Below are positions 1 through 6,330 of a stretch of 6,992 bases of DNA, one piece after another; position 1 is the stretch's first letter; each line of letters begins with the position of its first letter. Origin of the DNA: Maribacter sp. (GTDB lineage: Bacteria; Bacteroidota; Bacteroidia; Flavobacteriales; Flavobacteriaceae). The stretch lies in NCBI GenBank assembly GCA_030730545.1, contig JANQUX010000188.1, positions 1 to 6,992 on the forward strand, written 5' to 3'. The position numbers and the translations under genes are program-made. Below the pieces are notes generated by a model. It saw only the letters and a program-made list of their open reading frames with translations. It searched no databases and had not been told where the DNA came from.

Positions 1-1208
1 GAATAAAAAGGTGCCGGTGCCAAACGAATTACGTTTGGTTCGCGCCAGTCGGTTACTACGCCATTTTCCATTAAATAATTAAACAGTGATTTTCCTTGTC
101 CGTGTAAGAAAACAGATAGCTGACAACCTCTATCTTCAGGAGTGATAATTTCAAAAGAACTATCTACTTCTTTATCTATTTCGTGTAAAATATACTCCAA
201 ATACGAAACGATTAATTTTCTCTTTTCAATCAACTTTTGCATACCCACTTCTTCGAACATCGTAAGCGAAGCCAAATAAGGTGCCACAGATAAAATAGGT
301 GCATTACTTATTTGCCAAGCATCTGCATTCTCCATAGGTTCAAATTCTGGTTTCATAAGAAAACGAGTTTCTTTCTTCGTTCCCCACCATCCTTCGAACC
401 GTTGAATATCTTTCTTGTTCAGGTGTCTTTTATTTACAAAAATTCCCGATGCGTTACCCGGACCACTATTCATGTACTTATAACTACACCACGATGCAAA
501 ATCTGCATCCCAATCATGTAGCTTCAATTCTACATTACCAACAGCATGCGCTAGATCCCAACCAACGTTGGCACCTACCGCTTTTCCGGCTTTTGTAATG
601 GTTTTCATATCCATCACTTGACCGTTGTAATAATTTACTCCGCCTATTAAAACTAATGCTAACTCATCACCTAATTCATTAATTTTCTCAAGTATATCTT
701 CTGTTCTCCAATGATGTTCGCCATCACGCTTCTTAATCTCCACAATGGTTTCTTCTGGATCTAAACCATGAAACCTTACTTGACTTTGAAACATATACTG
801 ATCACTAGGGAATGCTTTTTCTTCGCACAGGATCTTAAATCTCTTTTTGGTCGGGTTATAGAAAGAAACCATCAATAAGTGAAGGTTTACGGTCAAGGTA
901 TTCATCACCGATACTTCTTCTGGTAATGCGCCTACCACTTTTGCTAATGGTGCTGCTAAACGCTCATGATAGTCCCACCACGGTTTCTCTGCATAAAAAT
1001 GCCCTTCTACGGCTAATTCTGCCCAATCTTTCATCACCTCATCTACAAAAGACTTGGTTCGTTTTGGTTGCAGACCTAAAGAGTTTCCTGTAAAATAGAT
1101 AACTTCTTTCCCGTTGATTTTCGGAAAAAGAAACTCATCTCTATATGTTTTTAAGTTGTCTTTTGCATCTAACGATTGTGCAAACGCCAACGTATTTTTA
1201 AATTCCAT
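1..1208 (-). CDS. kynU: kynureninase (C-terminus cut by the window edge)
   Basis: PLP-dependent hydrolase that cleaves kynurenine to anthranilate plus alanine, or 3-hydroxykynurenine to 3-hydroxyanthranilate plus alanine, in the cytoplasm. The start codon is at 1206-1208; 402 codons are visible and the frame runs off the left edge. The usual length is about 420 residues, so only a short tail is missing. Seen by translation: GNSLGL at residues 41-46; FPSD at 133-136 (D136 corresponds to the cofactor-ring Asp of the human enzyme); DLAHA at 218-222, with D218 and H221; CSYKYMNSGPG from 241, with K244 as the PLP Schiff-base lysine and Y243 beside it; and the WWG substrate-pocket motif at 274-276. 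The D136-D218-K244 spacings match those I recall for human D168-D250-K276. The last visible part, VIRLAPAPFY, is the conserved family C-terminal motif. It lies 65 bases downstream of the GNAT gene but has a possible promoter of its own. Whether it serves tryptophan breakdown or NAD synthesis cannot be decided, because no other kyn or nad gene is in view. Confidence 0.96.
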   Translation of the reverse strand, partial: MEFKNTLAFAQSLDAKDNLKTYRDEFLFPKINGKEVIYFTGNSLGLQPKRTKSFVDEVMKDWAELAVEGHFYAEKPWWDYHERLAAPLAKVVGALPEEVSVMNTLTVNLHLLMVSFYNPTKKRFKILCEEKAFPSDQYMFQSQVRFHGLDPEETIVEIKKRDGEHHWRTEDILEKINELGDELALVLIGGVNYYNGQVMDMKTITKAGKAVGANVGWDLAHAVGNVELKLHDWDADFASWCSYKYMNSGPGNASGIFVNKRHLNKKDIQRFEGWWGTKKETRFLMKPEFEPMENADAWQISNAPILSVAPYLASLTMFEEVGMQKLIEKRKLIVSYLEYILHEIDKEVDSSFEIITPEDRGCQLSVFLHGQGKSLFNYLMENGVVTDWREPNVIRLAPAPFY

Positions 1209-1221
1209 AGCTAATTTTGTA

Positions 1222-1229
1222 TAAAAGTA
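1222..1229 (-). promoter_or_regulatory. possible -7 promoter box for kynU
   Basis: On the minus strand this reads TACTTTTA, one base off the Bacteroidota -7 consensus TAnnTTTG. It ends exactly 13 bases before the kynU start codon, the same spacing as the boxes ahead of the methyltransferase and tatA genes. No convincing TTG -33 element lies 17-20 bases upstream, so the call rests on the box and its spacing. If real, kynU has a very short leader and is not dependent on read-through from the GNAT gene. Confidence 0.35.
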
Positions 1230-1235
1230 ATCATA

Positions 1236-1255
1236 AGCCTATAATTTTATAAGCT
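1236..1255 (-). terminator. AT-rich inverted repeat between GNAT and kynU genes, weak terminator candidate
   Basis: The arms AGCCTATAA and TTATAAGCT face each other across the gap. In minus-strand RNA they pair with one U-G wobble, giving a stem of about 8 pairs after allowing a minimal 4-base loop. The hairpin is AT-rich and is followed only by TTATGATTACTTTTA, not a clean U run. It starts about 18 bases past the GNAT stop codon. It could be a weak terminator or an attenuator ahead of kynU, or simply chance pairing in AT-rich DNA. Confidence 0.25.
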
Positions 1256-1273
1256 CTATTCAATAAATGGGTA

Positions 1274-1744
1274 CTACGATTCTGTTCTTAAACGCATTTC
1301 TATCATATGCTTTTCAAATCCTTTTTTCTCATAAGCTCTTATCGCAGGCTCGTTCTCAGTATATACATGCAAACGGATTTCAGTTAAACCTGCGTTTGTA
1401 GACCAGTCTTGCAAGGCACTTACAATTTTACCATTTATACCTTTTCCTCTATATTCGGGATCGGTGTACATAAAACCTAAATAAGCAAAAGTCTCATGAT
1501 CCAAGTAGGTTCTAGCCGGTTTTTCTAAAGCATAACCGGTTGCCACAATTTTATCGCCATCACATGCAACCATAACAGTTGCTCTCGGGTTTTCCATCAA
1601 AGCATCTAAATCGTAATATTTTACTCCGCTATCTCTAATTGTTGGGTCCATCGGGCGCTCTGCTTTCACCACTTCTTGCTCATGTTGCAACAAAATAGGT
1701 ATATCACTTTTTATCGCTTCTCTAATCGTAATTTCATTATTCAT
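1274..1744 (-). CDS. GNAT family N-acetyltransferase
   Basis: A 156-residue single-domain GNAT enzyme that would transfer an acetyl group from acetyl-CoA to an amine of unknown identity. Family signatures are visible: IREA at residues 7-10 (first beta strand); a beta-4 strand AYLGFMYTDPEYRGKGING in which R99-G-K-G-I-N-G is the acetyl-CoA pyrophosphate loop (motif A, R/Q-x-x-G-x-G/A); and the motif-B region NEPAIRAYEKKGFEK at 131-145, with Y138 at the place of the usual general-acid tyrosine. The length is normal for the family. The start ATG at 1742-1744 is followed by a further in-frame-looking AATG, but only this start gives the full first strand. It is divergent from the O-methyltransferase gene across 63 bases. 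No strong Shine-Dalgarno sequence or clear -7 box is seen ahead of it. The substrate (small molecule or protein N-terminus) cannot be told from the sequence. Confidence 0.9.
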   Translation of the reverse strand: MNNEITIREAIKSDIPILLQHEQEVVKAERPMDPTIRDSGVKYYDLDALMENPRATVMVACDGDKIVATGYALEKPARTYLDHETFAYLGFMYTDPEYRGKGINGKIVSALQDWSTNAGLTEIRLHVYTENEPAIRAYEKKGFEKHMIEMRLRTES

Positions 1745-1765
1745 CGCTCTACTCTTTACAGTCCA

Positions 1766-1794
1766 TTAAATTAAGGCTTAAAACCCTATTTTTG
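1766..1794 (+). promoter_or_regulatory. Bacteroidota-type promoter of the O-methyltransferase gene
   Basis: TATTTTTG at 1787-1794 is a full match to the -7 consensus TAnnTTTG. A TTA at 1766-1768, one base off the TTG -33 element, sits 18 bases upstream, which is within the usual spacing. The box ends 13 bases before the ATG at 1808, so the transcript would have a leader of only several bases and no room for a standard Shine-Dalgarno sequence. This is the best promoter match in the window. Confidence 0.65.
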
Positions 1795-1807
1795 CAAAAA
1801 GAAACGC

Positions 1808-2449
1808 ATGCATTTTCTATCACCTCTTTTAGAAAGCTATTTAGCCGATAATTCACAGGCCGAACCTAAATTATTACAGGAGCTTACGCGCGAAACGCAC
1901 TTAAAAGTCATACAACCACGTATGCTTACCGGGCATTTTCAGGGTCGTGTTTTAAGCTTGCTTTCTAAATTGATAAACCCGACCAATATTCTTGAAATTG
2001 GTACCTACACCGGGTATTCTGCCTTATGCCTTGCGGAAGGGTTATCGAAAAACGGACAATTACACACCATAGATGTCAATGCAGAACTGGAACAAATTCA
2101 GCGTTCATTTTTTGATCGAAGCGATTATGGTTCTCAGATCATTCAGCATGTGGGTAATGCACTTGATATCATCCCCAAAATGGATATTACTTTCGACCTT
2201 ATTTTTATTGATGCAGAAAAAAAACAGTACGACAAATACTTAGAAGCGGTATTACCAAAAACCAAGTCTGGTTCTGTTATACTTTCTGATAATGTACTGT
2301 GGTCTGGTAAAGTGGTAGAACCCTTAGACCCTAAAGATATTACTACGAAGGTGTTATTAGACTATAACAAAAAACTAAGCGAGCATCCACTTTTAGAAAC
2401 CGTATTACTACCTATTCGCGATGGTCTGACATTAAGTAGGGTGAAATAA
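1808..2449 (+). CDS. metal-dependent SAM O-methyltransferase (COMT/CCoAOMT-like, Methyltransf_3 family)
   Basis: A 213-residue cytoplasmic class I methyltransferase that moves a methyl group from S-adenosylmethionine to a hydroxyl, usually one of a catechol-like pair, using a divalent metal. Motif I is LEIGTYTGYSA (E63, G65, G69). D89 in HTIDVN is the acidic residue that binds the SAM ribose. FIDAEKK at 134-139 supplies metal ligand D135 and K138, in the D-x-x-K spacing of the COMT catalytic lysine. SDNVLWSGKV has D161 and N162 as the other metal ligands. The C-terminal LPIRDGLTLSRVK is typical of the family. The length (about 210-220 residues) is normal and all catalytic positions are intact. 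It is the only plus-strand gene, and its last 38 bases overlap the 3' end of the PAP2 gene on the other strand. The natural substrate is unknown; nothing nearby points to a catechol or quinone pathway. Confidence 0.93.
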   Translation: MHFLSPLLESYLADNSQAEPKLLQELTRETHLKVIQPRMLTGHFQGRVLSLLSKLINPTNILEIGTYTGYSALCLAEGLSKNGQLHTIDVNAELEQIQRSFFDRSDYGSQIIQHVGNALDIIPKMDITFDLIFIDAEKKQYDKYLEAVLPKTKSGSVILSDNVLWSGKVVEPLDPKDITTKVLLDYNKKLSEHPLLETVLLPIRDGLTLSRVK

Positions 2450-2987
2450 GTACCCCGTACAATCTATAAAATAGCCAAGCGGAAAGTATACCTACCAACG
2501 CACCCACCATTAAATCGATCGGAAAATGTACACCTACGTACACTCTACTCATCGCAAATAATAGAGGCCAGATATAAAATAGGTACACCCATTTAAATTT
2601 CCGTCTTAAAAAAAGTACTGTTATGGTGATGACAGAAAAGGAAGATGAAGCGTGACCTGAGAAAAAACTGAAGCCTGACGGACTTCTTAATATTCGAATC
2701 AACGTATTTATTTCTTCGTCATTGTTTGGTCGTAACCGGGCCACTACATTTTTGGTCAAATCTGTTACTGTAGCCACAAATAAAACCATTACCAATAAGG
2801 TCAAAATCATAGTTATAGCTTCTCGCTTCGGAAACTTTACAAAGAATAGAATAATAATAAATGCAAATAAGGGAAGCCAAGGTGGAAATTTGGTGACCGT
2901 AGACCAAAAAATATCGTACTGCTCAATACCAAGACTGTTAAGATAGACAAAGGCATCTCGATCCCATTGTAAAATCTTATCTAACAT
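2412..2987 (-). CDS. PAP2 family membrane phosphatase
   Basis: A 191-residue integral membrane lipid-phosphate phosphatase. Bacterial relatives dephosphorylate undecaprenyl diphosphate, phosphatidylglycerol phosphate or similar lipids on the outer face of the cytoplasmic membrane. All three signature motifs are present: KNVVARLRP (K79, R86, P87; K-x6-RP); FSGH at 109-112, with H112 as proton donor and F replacing the usual P of PSGH; and SRVYVGVHFPID, with S147-R148, nucleophile H154 and D158. Hydrophobic segments lie at about 38-50, 57-75, 115-127, 133-146 and 157-175, fitting the usual five- to six-helix fold. The gene starts 6 bases after the tatA stop, so the two are very likely co-transcribed. 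Its last 38 bases run antisense into the O-methyltransferase gene. The motifs do not tell which lipid is used; UppP-like recycling or PgpB-like activity are both open. Confidence 0.93.
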   Translation of the reverse strand: MLDKILQWDRDAFVYLNSLGIEQYDIFWSTVTKFPPWLPLFAFIIILFFVKFPKREAITMILTLLVMVLFVATVTDLTKNVVARLRPNNDEEINTLIRILRSPSGFSFFSGHASSSFSVITITVLFLRRKFKWVYLFYIWPLLFAMSRVYVGVHFPIDLMVGALVGILSAWLFYRLYGVLISPYLMSDHRE

Positions 2988-2993
2988 AATAGG

Positions 2994-3323
2994 TTACTTT
3001 CTCTTGATACTGCCCGTTACATCATTGATGTTCTTGCTAACGTCGCTAATTTGTTTTTTAACGTCATTACCTAAGCCAGAGCTAATATCTTTTTTCATAT
3101 CATCGATATCTTTCTTGATATCTTTTACGAAACTAGTATCAATACCCTGCTTGTCGGCACTCTTCTGAATTTCTTGTTTAATATCTTCGGTAGCATCTTT
3201 CAGTTGACGCATACCTTTACCCAACCCCTTGGCAATACCAGGAATTTTGTCGGCACCGAATACCATCACTACGATAAACATAATGAAGAAAATCTCTGCG
3301 CCACTTATAAATAATGAATACAT
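2994..3323 (-). CDS. tatA: Sec-independent (twin-arginine) translocase subunit TatA/E type
   Basis: A 109-residue membrane protein that would form the protein-conducting part of the twin-arginine translocase for folded proteins. A short N-terminal membrane helix (about 6-22) carries a polar E10. It is followed by the FGADKIP hinge (22-28) and an amphipathic helix GIAKGLGKGMRQLKDATED, the standard TatA arrangement. The rest (about 48-109) is a long charged tail rich in K and D with heptad-like repeats (DIKKDIDDMKKDI at 68-80), longer than in most TatA proteins of 60-90 residues. The frame is open further upstream, to an ATG at 3399-3401. That would translate the upstream terminator hairpin and add 26 unrelated residues, so I chose the ATG at 3321-3323, which follows the -7 box by 13 bases; the ATG at 3330-3332 would be nearly leaderless. 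No tatC or tatB is in the window, so the partner must be encoded elsewhere. TatB-like identity is less likely but possible given E10. Confidence 0.9.
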   Translation of the reverse strand: MYSLFISGAEIFFIMFIVVMVFGADKIPGIAKGLGKGMRQLKDATEDIKQEIQKSADKQGIDTSFVKDIKKDIDDMKKDISSGLGNDVKKQISDVSKNINDVTGSIKRK

Positions 3324-3336
3324 AGCAATCATACTA

Positions 3337-3344
3337 CAAATATA
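3337..3344 (-). promoter_or_regulatory. -7 promoter box of the tatA-PAP2 operon
   Basis: The minus strand reads TATATTTG, a perfect fit to TAnnTTTG, between the terminator of the preceding operon and the tatA start. A TTG (3360-3362) lies 15 bases upstream, shorter than the usual 17-20, so the -33 element is weak. The box ends 13 bases before the ATG at 3321-3323. Being placed directly beyond a terminator supports independent transcription of tatA and the PAP2 gene. Confidence 0.6.
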
Positions 3345-3364
3345 AACAAGTTTAGTATCCAAAA

Positions 3365-3396
3365 TTAAAAAAGCCCCGTAGTTATACGAGGCTTTT
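3365..3396 (-). terminator. rho-independent terminator of the M1 peptidase operon
   Basis: On the minus strand the arms AAAAGCCTCGTA and TACGGGGCTTTT enclose a 4-base TAAC loop, forming a 12-pair stem with one U-G wobble. The stem is followed by a run of six T (3367-3372) that overlaps the stem base, then AATTTTGG. It begins 20 bases past the stop codon of the peptidase gene. On the plus strand the wobble becomes a C-A mismatch, so the hairpin is stronger for minus-strand transcripts, in agreement with its position. Confidence 0.85.
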
Positions 3397-3416
3397 AACA
3401 ATAATTATTTTATTAA

Positions 3417-5729
3417 TTATTTTCCTTTAATTCCTTCTTTCATTTTATCGAAATCGCTCTCTTGCTCTTTCTTGGGCCAGCTATTGTTTGTGGTATCAAT
3501 ATCTGCCGTTTCCATTTTAGGATCTATGCTAACCCCAGTTAGCTCAGTAACAGATGATATCACCATACTTACCTCTTTGCTATTCTTTCTCCAAATTTCT
3601 GGAGGGTAGGTTACATTCTTAACCGAACCGTCTGCATACGTATATTCTACAATCAATGGCATAGGTAAGCCACCCGGACTGTTATATGTTATTTCGTAAA
3701 AATACTTTGGTTCTTTTATCGCTGCTCTTTCTGCTGCGGTCATATTATCCATCATAAACTCTTTTAAAGTTTTAGAAGATTCAGATGGTAAATTATCCTT
3801 TAGTTCAGGAGCCACAATATCGGTATCGCCATATTCCTCTAAAAATACCATTGGATTTAAATTCGATTCTGGAATTCCACGCTCAGCCAAATACGCTTTC
3901 ATTTTTTTGTTCGGGGTATCGCTTACGTAATACTTTTTAATATCCTTAACCGCCAAATCAACATAATCAGTAGTATAAAACCACCCTCTCCAGTACCAAT
4001 CTAAATCTACAGCAGAAGCATCTTCCATTGTTCTAAAGAAATCTTCTGGTGTTGGGTGCTTAAATTTCCAACGGTGAGAATACGTTTTAAAAGCATGGTC
4101 GAACAACTCACGCCCCATAACAGTTTCTCTCAATATATTTAATGCTGTTGCCGGCTTACCGTATGCATTCGGACCAAGTTGAAATACGTTCTCAGGATTA
4201 GACATAATAGGAGAAATCGTACTTTGATCTCCGCTCATATAAGGTACGATCTTCGATGGATCACCTCTTCTAGACGGGTATTTATCATTTGGCGCAATTG
4301 CTGATGGGAAAGCTTCACCGAATTCTTGCTCAGCCATATACTGCATAAAAGTATCTAAACCTTCATCCATCCATCCCCATTGACGTTCGTCTGAGTTTAC
4401 GATCATTGGAAAAAAGTTATGACCTACTTCGTGAATAATTACACTGATCATTCCGTATTTAGTTCTATCAGAATATGTACCATCTGCATTTGGTCTACCG
4501 TAGTTCCAGCAGATCATTGGGTACTCCATACCTTGATTTTTGGCATGTACAGATATTGCTTTAGGGTAAGGGTAATCAAAAGTATGCGACGAGTACGACT
4601 TTAACGTATGCGCCACTGCTTTAGTAGAATACTCTTCCCATAATGGGTTACCTTCTTTTGGGTACATCGATACCGCCATGATATCTCTGCTACCTAACTT
4701 AACGGCTTGCATGTCCCAAATGAATTTTCTAGAAGTTGCAAAGCCGAAGTCACGAACATTTTCTGCCTTCAGCTTCCATGTTTTTGTTTTATCAGAGAAT
4801 CCTTTTTCTGCAGCTTCCGCTTCTGCTTGCGTTACTATAATTACAGGCTTGTCATATGACTTTTTTGCTAGCTCGTAACGGTTCATCATTTCTTTTGTAA
4901 ATACTTCTTTTCTATTTTGAAGAAGACCTGTACCATCTAAAATATGATCTGCAGGTACCGTAATATTTACTTCATAGTTACCAAATGGAAGTGCGAATTC
5001 GCCATTACCCCAAAACTGGTGGTTCTGCCATCCTTCTACATCATTATATACTGCCATTCTTGGAAAAAACTGAGCGATTACATACGCTCTGTTTCCATCT
5101 TCCTCAAAAAATTCGTACCCAGATCTAGCTCTGTTTACGGTATGATCAGGTATGTTGTAGTTCCATTTAATATCAAAAGAATATTTGTCTCCACTTTTAA
5201 GCGGTGTAGGTAAATCTACACGCATCATCGTAAAATTAACGGTGAATGGTAATGCTTTACCAGATCCGTCTTTTACGTAATCGATATTAAAACCACCATC
5301 AAAAGAATCTGTCATATACGTACCGACAAACTTTTCTGGTGTGTCTCCAAGAGAAACTCCGCTTCCGTTTTTCAACAAAGCTTTAGAATCTTTTGTTCTA
5401 ATGTTTTGATCTAACTGCAACCATAAATACTCTAAATCATCTGGCGAATTATTAGTGTAGGTGATTGTTTCTGTTCCGAATATTTTAGCATCCTTATCGT
5501 CTAAACGAATATCCATTACATAATCTGCCTGCTGCTGGTAATAATCAGGCCCAGGTGCACCTGATGCCGATCGGTAGGTATTCGGAGTAGCGAACTCTTC
5601 ATATAATTGTTTGAACTTACTCTGGTTGGTGTGCCCAGGTTCCTTTTCTTTGGTAACCGCCTCTTGTGCAAAAGTTACGGCGGCAAAAAGGAATAAAATT
5701 GACGCAAATGCGTACTTTACTCTCATCAT
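3417..5729 (-). CDS. secreted M1 family (gluzincin) zinc metallopeptidase
   Basis: A 770-residue exported zinc peptidase, probably periplasmic or surface-exposed, that would cleave residues from peptide N-termini. A signal peptide is clear: MMRVK, a hydrophobic core to about residue 20, and likely cleavage near AVTFA-QEA. Residues about 65-300 fit the M1 N-terminal beta-saddle domain. The catalytic domain holds the zinc site HEVGH (H433, E434, H437) and E456 in WMDEGLDTF, with the HExxH-x18-E spacing. Y523 in NAYGKPA fits the catalytic tyrosine. The usual GAMEN exopeptidase motif appears as GMEYP (400-404), keeping the N-terminus-binding E402. Residues about 590-770 form an extra C-terminal region with a beta-rich part (677-735) and a charged tail. 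I see no T9SS sorting domain. The codon after the first ATG is also ATG (5724-5726), so either may start the protein. It follows the DUF6702-like gene by 57 bases and ends at a terminator, so it is the last gene of that operon. The peptide substrate is unknown. Confidence 0.93.
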   Translation of the reverse strand: MMRVKYAFASILFLFAAVTFAQEAVTKEKEPGHTNQSKFKQLYEEFATPNTYRSASGAPGPDYYQQQADYVMDIRLDDKDAKIFGTETITYTNNSPDDLEYLWLQLDQNIRTKDSKALLKNGSGVSLGDTPEKFVGTYMTDSFDGGFNIDYVKDGSGKALPFTVNFTMMRVDLPTPLKSGDKYSFDIKWNYNIPDHTVNRARSGYEFFEEDGNRAYVIAQFFPRMAVYNDVEGWQNHQFWGNGEFALPFGNYEVNITVPADHILDGTGLLQNRKEVFTKEMMNRYELAKKSYDKPVIIVTQAEAEAAEKGFSDKTKTWKLKAENVRDFGFATSRKFIWDMQAVKLGSRDIMAVSMYPKEGNPLWEEYSTKAVAHTLKSYSSHTFDYPYPKAISVHAKNQGMEYPMICWNYGRPNADGTYSDRTKYGMISVIIHEVGHNFFPMIVNSDERQWGWMDEGLDTFMQYMAEQEFGEAFPSAIAPNDKYPSRRGDPSKIVPYMSGDQSTISPIMSNPENVFQLGPNAYGKPATALNILRETVMGRELFDHAFKTYSHRWKFKHPTPEDFFRTMEDASAVDLDWYWRGWFYTTDYVDLAVKDIKKYYVSDTPNKKMKAYLAERGIPESNLNPMVFLEEYGDTDIVAPELKDNLPSESSKTLKEFMMDNMTAAERAAIKEPKYFYEITYNSPGGLPMPLIVEYTYADGSVKNVTYPPEIWRKNSKEVSMVISSVTELTGVSIDPKMETADIDTTNNSWPKKEQESDFDKMKEGIKGK

Positions 5730-5786
5730 TTTTTAGTTATTTAGTGTCGGAAATTTAAAGTTTTTATAGCGATATCTTAATATCTG

Positions 5787-6293
5787 TTACAAATTTAACA
5801 TTCCTTTAATATGTGATTTTATAAGTACGTGGCTCTTTTTCCTCCCATTTACCTTCATATGTACCACATTCTGCTGGTCATCATAGATATCGGTCAAGAT
5901 TTCGTTTACGATACCAATTTGCTTTAAATTTTTAAGGGGAACATTTGGTACTTCTAAATAACAAATTACCATATCGGTATCGTACTTATGCCCTATAAAA
6001 TCATACTTCGCAGTTGCTCCGTTTATTTCGACCAAGAATTTGGCGCGTAGGTATTTTTCAAGATATTCTTTGTCTATAGTCGATTCTTTATCTGTACCCA
6101 AGGCAGAAATGATACCGTATCGCTCTTTCAATACCGCATTCATATCATCAATAAATACACGGGTAATTATTTGTACCGCTTCATCTTTTTCTGAATAATC
6201 TACATTGGTGACACTTATATAAAATTTATGCGCGCCCGTAAAAGCAAAAAGTGGCAGCAGCATTAACAACACTGCAGTTCTAACTAGTTTCAT
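5787..6293 (-). CDS. small secreted DUF6702-like protein of unknown function
   Basis: A 168-residue protein that I place by resemblance in the DUF6702 family of Bacteroidota; its function is not known. The signal peptide is clear: MKLVR, a hydrophobic core LLMLLPLFAF, then FTGAHKF, with a plausible cut after A21 leaving H22 as the first mature residue. The mature part has the family-like opening HKFYISVTNVDYSEKDEAVQ, then IITRVFIDDMNAVL (42-55) and a C-terminal stretch ending near NVVHMKVNGRKKSHVLI. There are no membrane helices after the signal and no known catalytic motif. The histidines are H22, H102, H145, H155 and H161; C111 is the only cysteine in the mature part. The frame allows an earlier ATG at 6324-6326, but that would put 11 mostly polar residues before the signal peptide. 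The ATG at 6291-6293 has AAAAGG 6 bases upstream, so I chose it. It is the middle gene of a three-gene set with the carboxypeptidase-regulatory-like gene and the M1 peptidase. Confidence 0.82.
   Translation of the reverse strand: MKLVRTAVLLMLLPLFAFTGAHKFYISVTNVDYSEKDEAVQIITRVFIDDMNAVLKERYGIISALGTDKESTIDKEYLEKYLRAKFLVEINGATAKYDFIGHKYDTDMVICYLEVPNVPLKNLKQIGIVNEILTDIYDDQQNVVHMKVNGRKKSHVLIKSHIKGMLNL
5790..5797 (-). promoter_or_regulatory. possible internal -7 box ahead of the M1 peptidase gene
   Basis: The minus strand reads TAAATTTG, a full TAnnTTTG match, sitting inside the last codons of the DUF6702-like gene. It would give the peptidase gene its own transcript with a leader of about 50 bases. 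No TTG is found at the -33 distance, and part of the match is fixed by coding sequence (Leu-Asn-Leu at the C-terminus), so it may be chance. Confidence 0.3.
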
Positions 6294-6299
6294 CTGGTA

Positions 6300-6305
6300 C
6301 CTTTT
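6300..6305 (-). promoter_or_regulatory. ribosome binding site deciding the DUF6702-like gene start
   Basis: The minus strand reads AAAAGG, 6 bases before the ATG at 6291-6293. This is one of few Shine-Dalgarno-like sequences in the window. It favours this ATG over the one at 6324-6326, which has no such sequence. Confidence 0.5.
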
Positions 6306-6330
6306 AATATCGTGTGTACAAACCATATGC

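Noticed and set aside
312..521. Plus-strand open frame of 69 codons
   Set aside because: Antisense to the kynureninase catalytic region, including the PLP lysine motif; no independent support.
2450..2460. GTAC-CCC-GTAC palindrome just after the methyltransferase stop as a terminator
   Set aside because: A 4-base stem with a 3-base loop and no T run; it lies within the PAP2 coding sequence.
2719..2946. Open frames on both strands inside the PAP2 gene
   Set aside because: They are shadows of a gene with all three PAP2 motifs intact; neither has a plausible start context or a recognisable domain.
3324..3401. Upstream extension of tatA by 26 residues to the ATG at 3399-3401
   Set aside because: The extension translates the terminator hairpin and the promoter box, and it adds residues not seen in TatA proteins, which begin just before the membrane helix.
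4944..5213. Plus-strand open frame of 89 codons
   Set aside because: It lies fully antisense within the M1 peptidase gene, whose protein is conserved through this part. The frames at 4419-4604 and 4678-4878 are rejected for the same reason.
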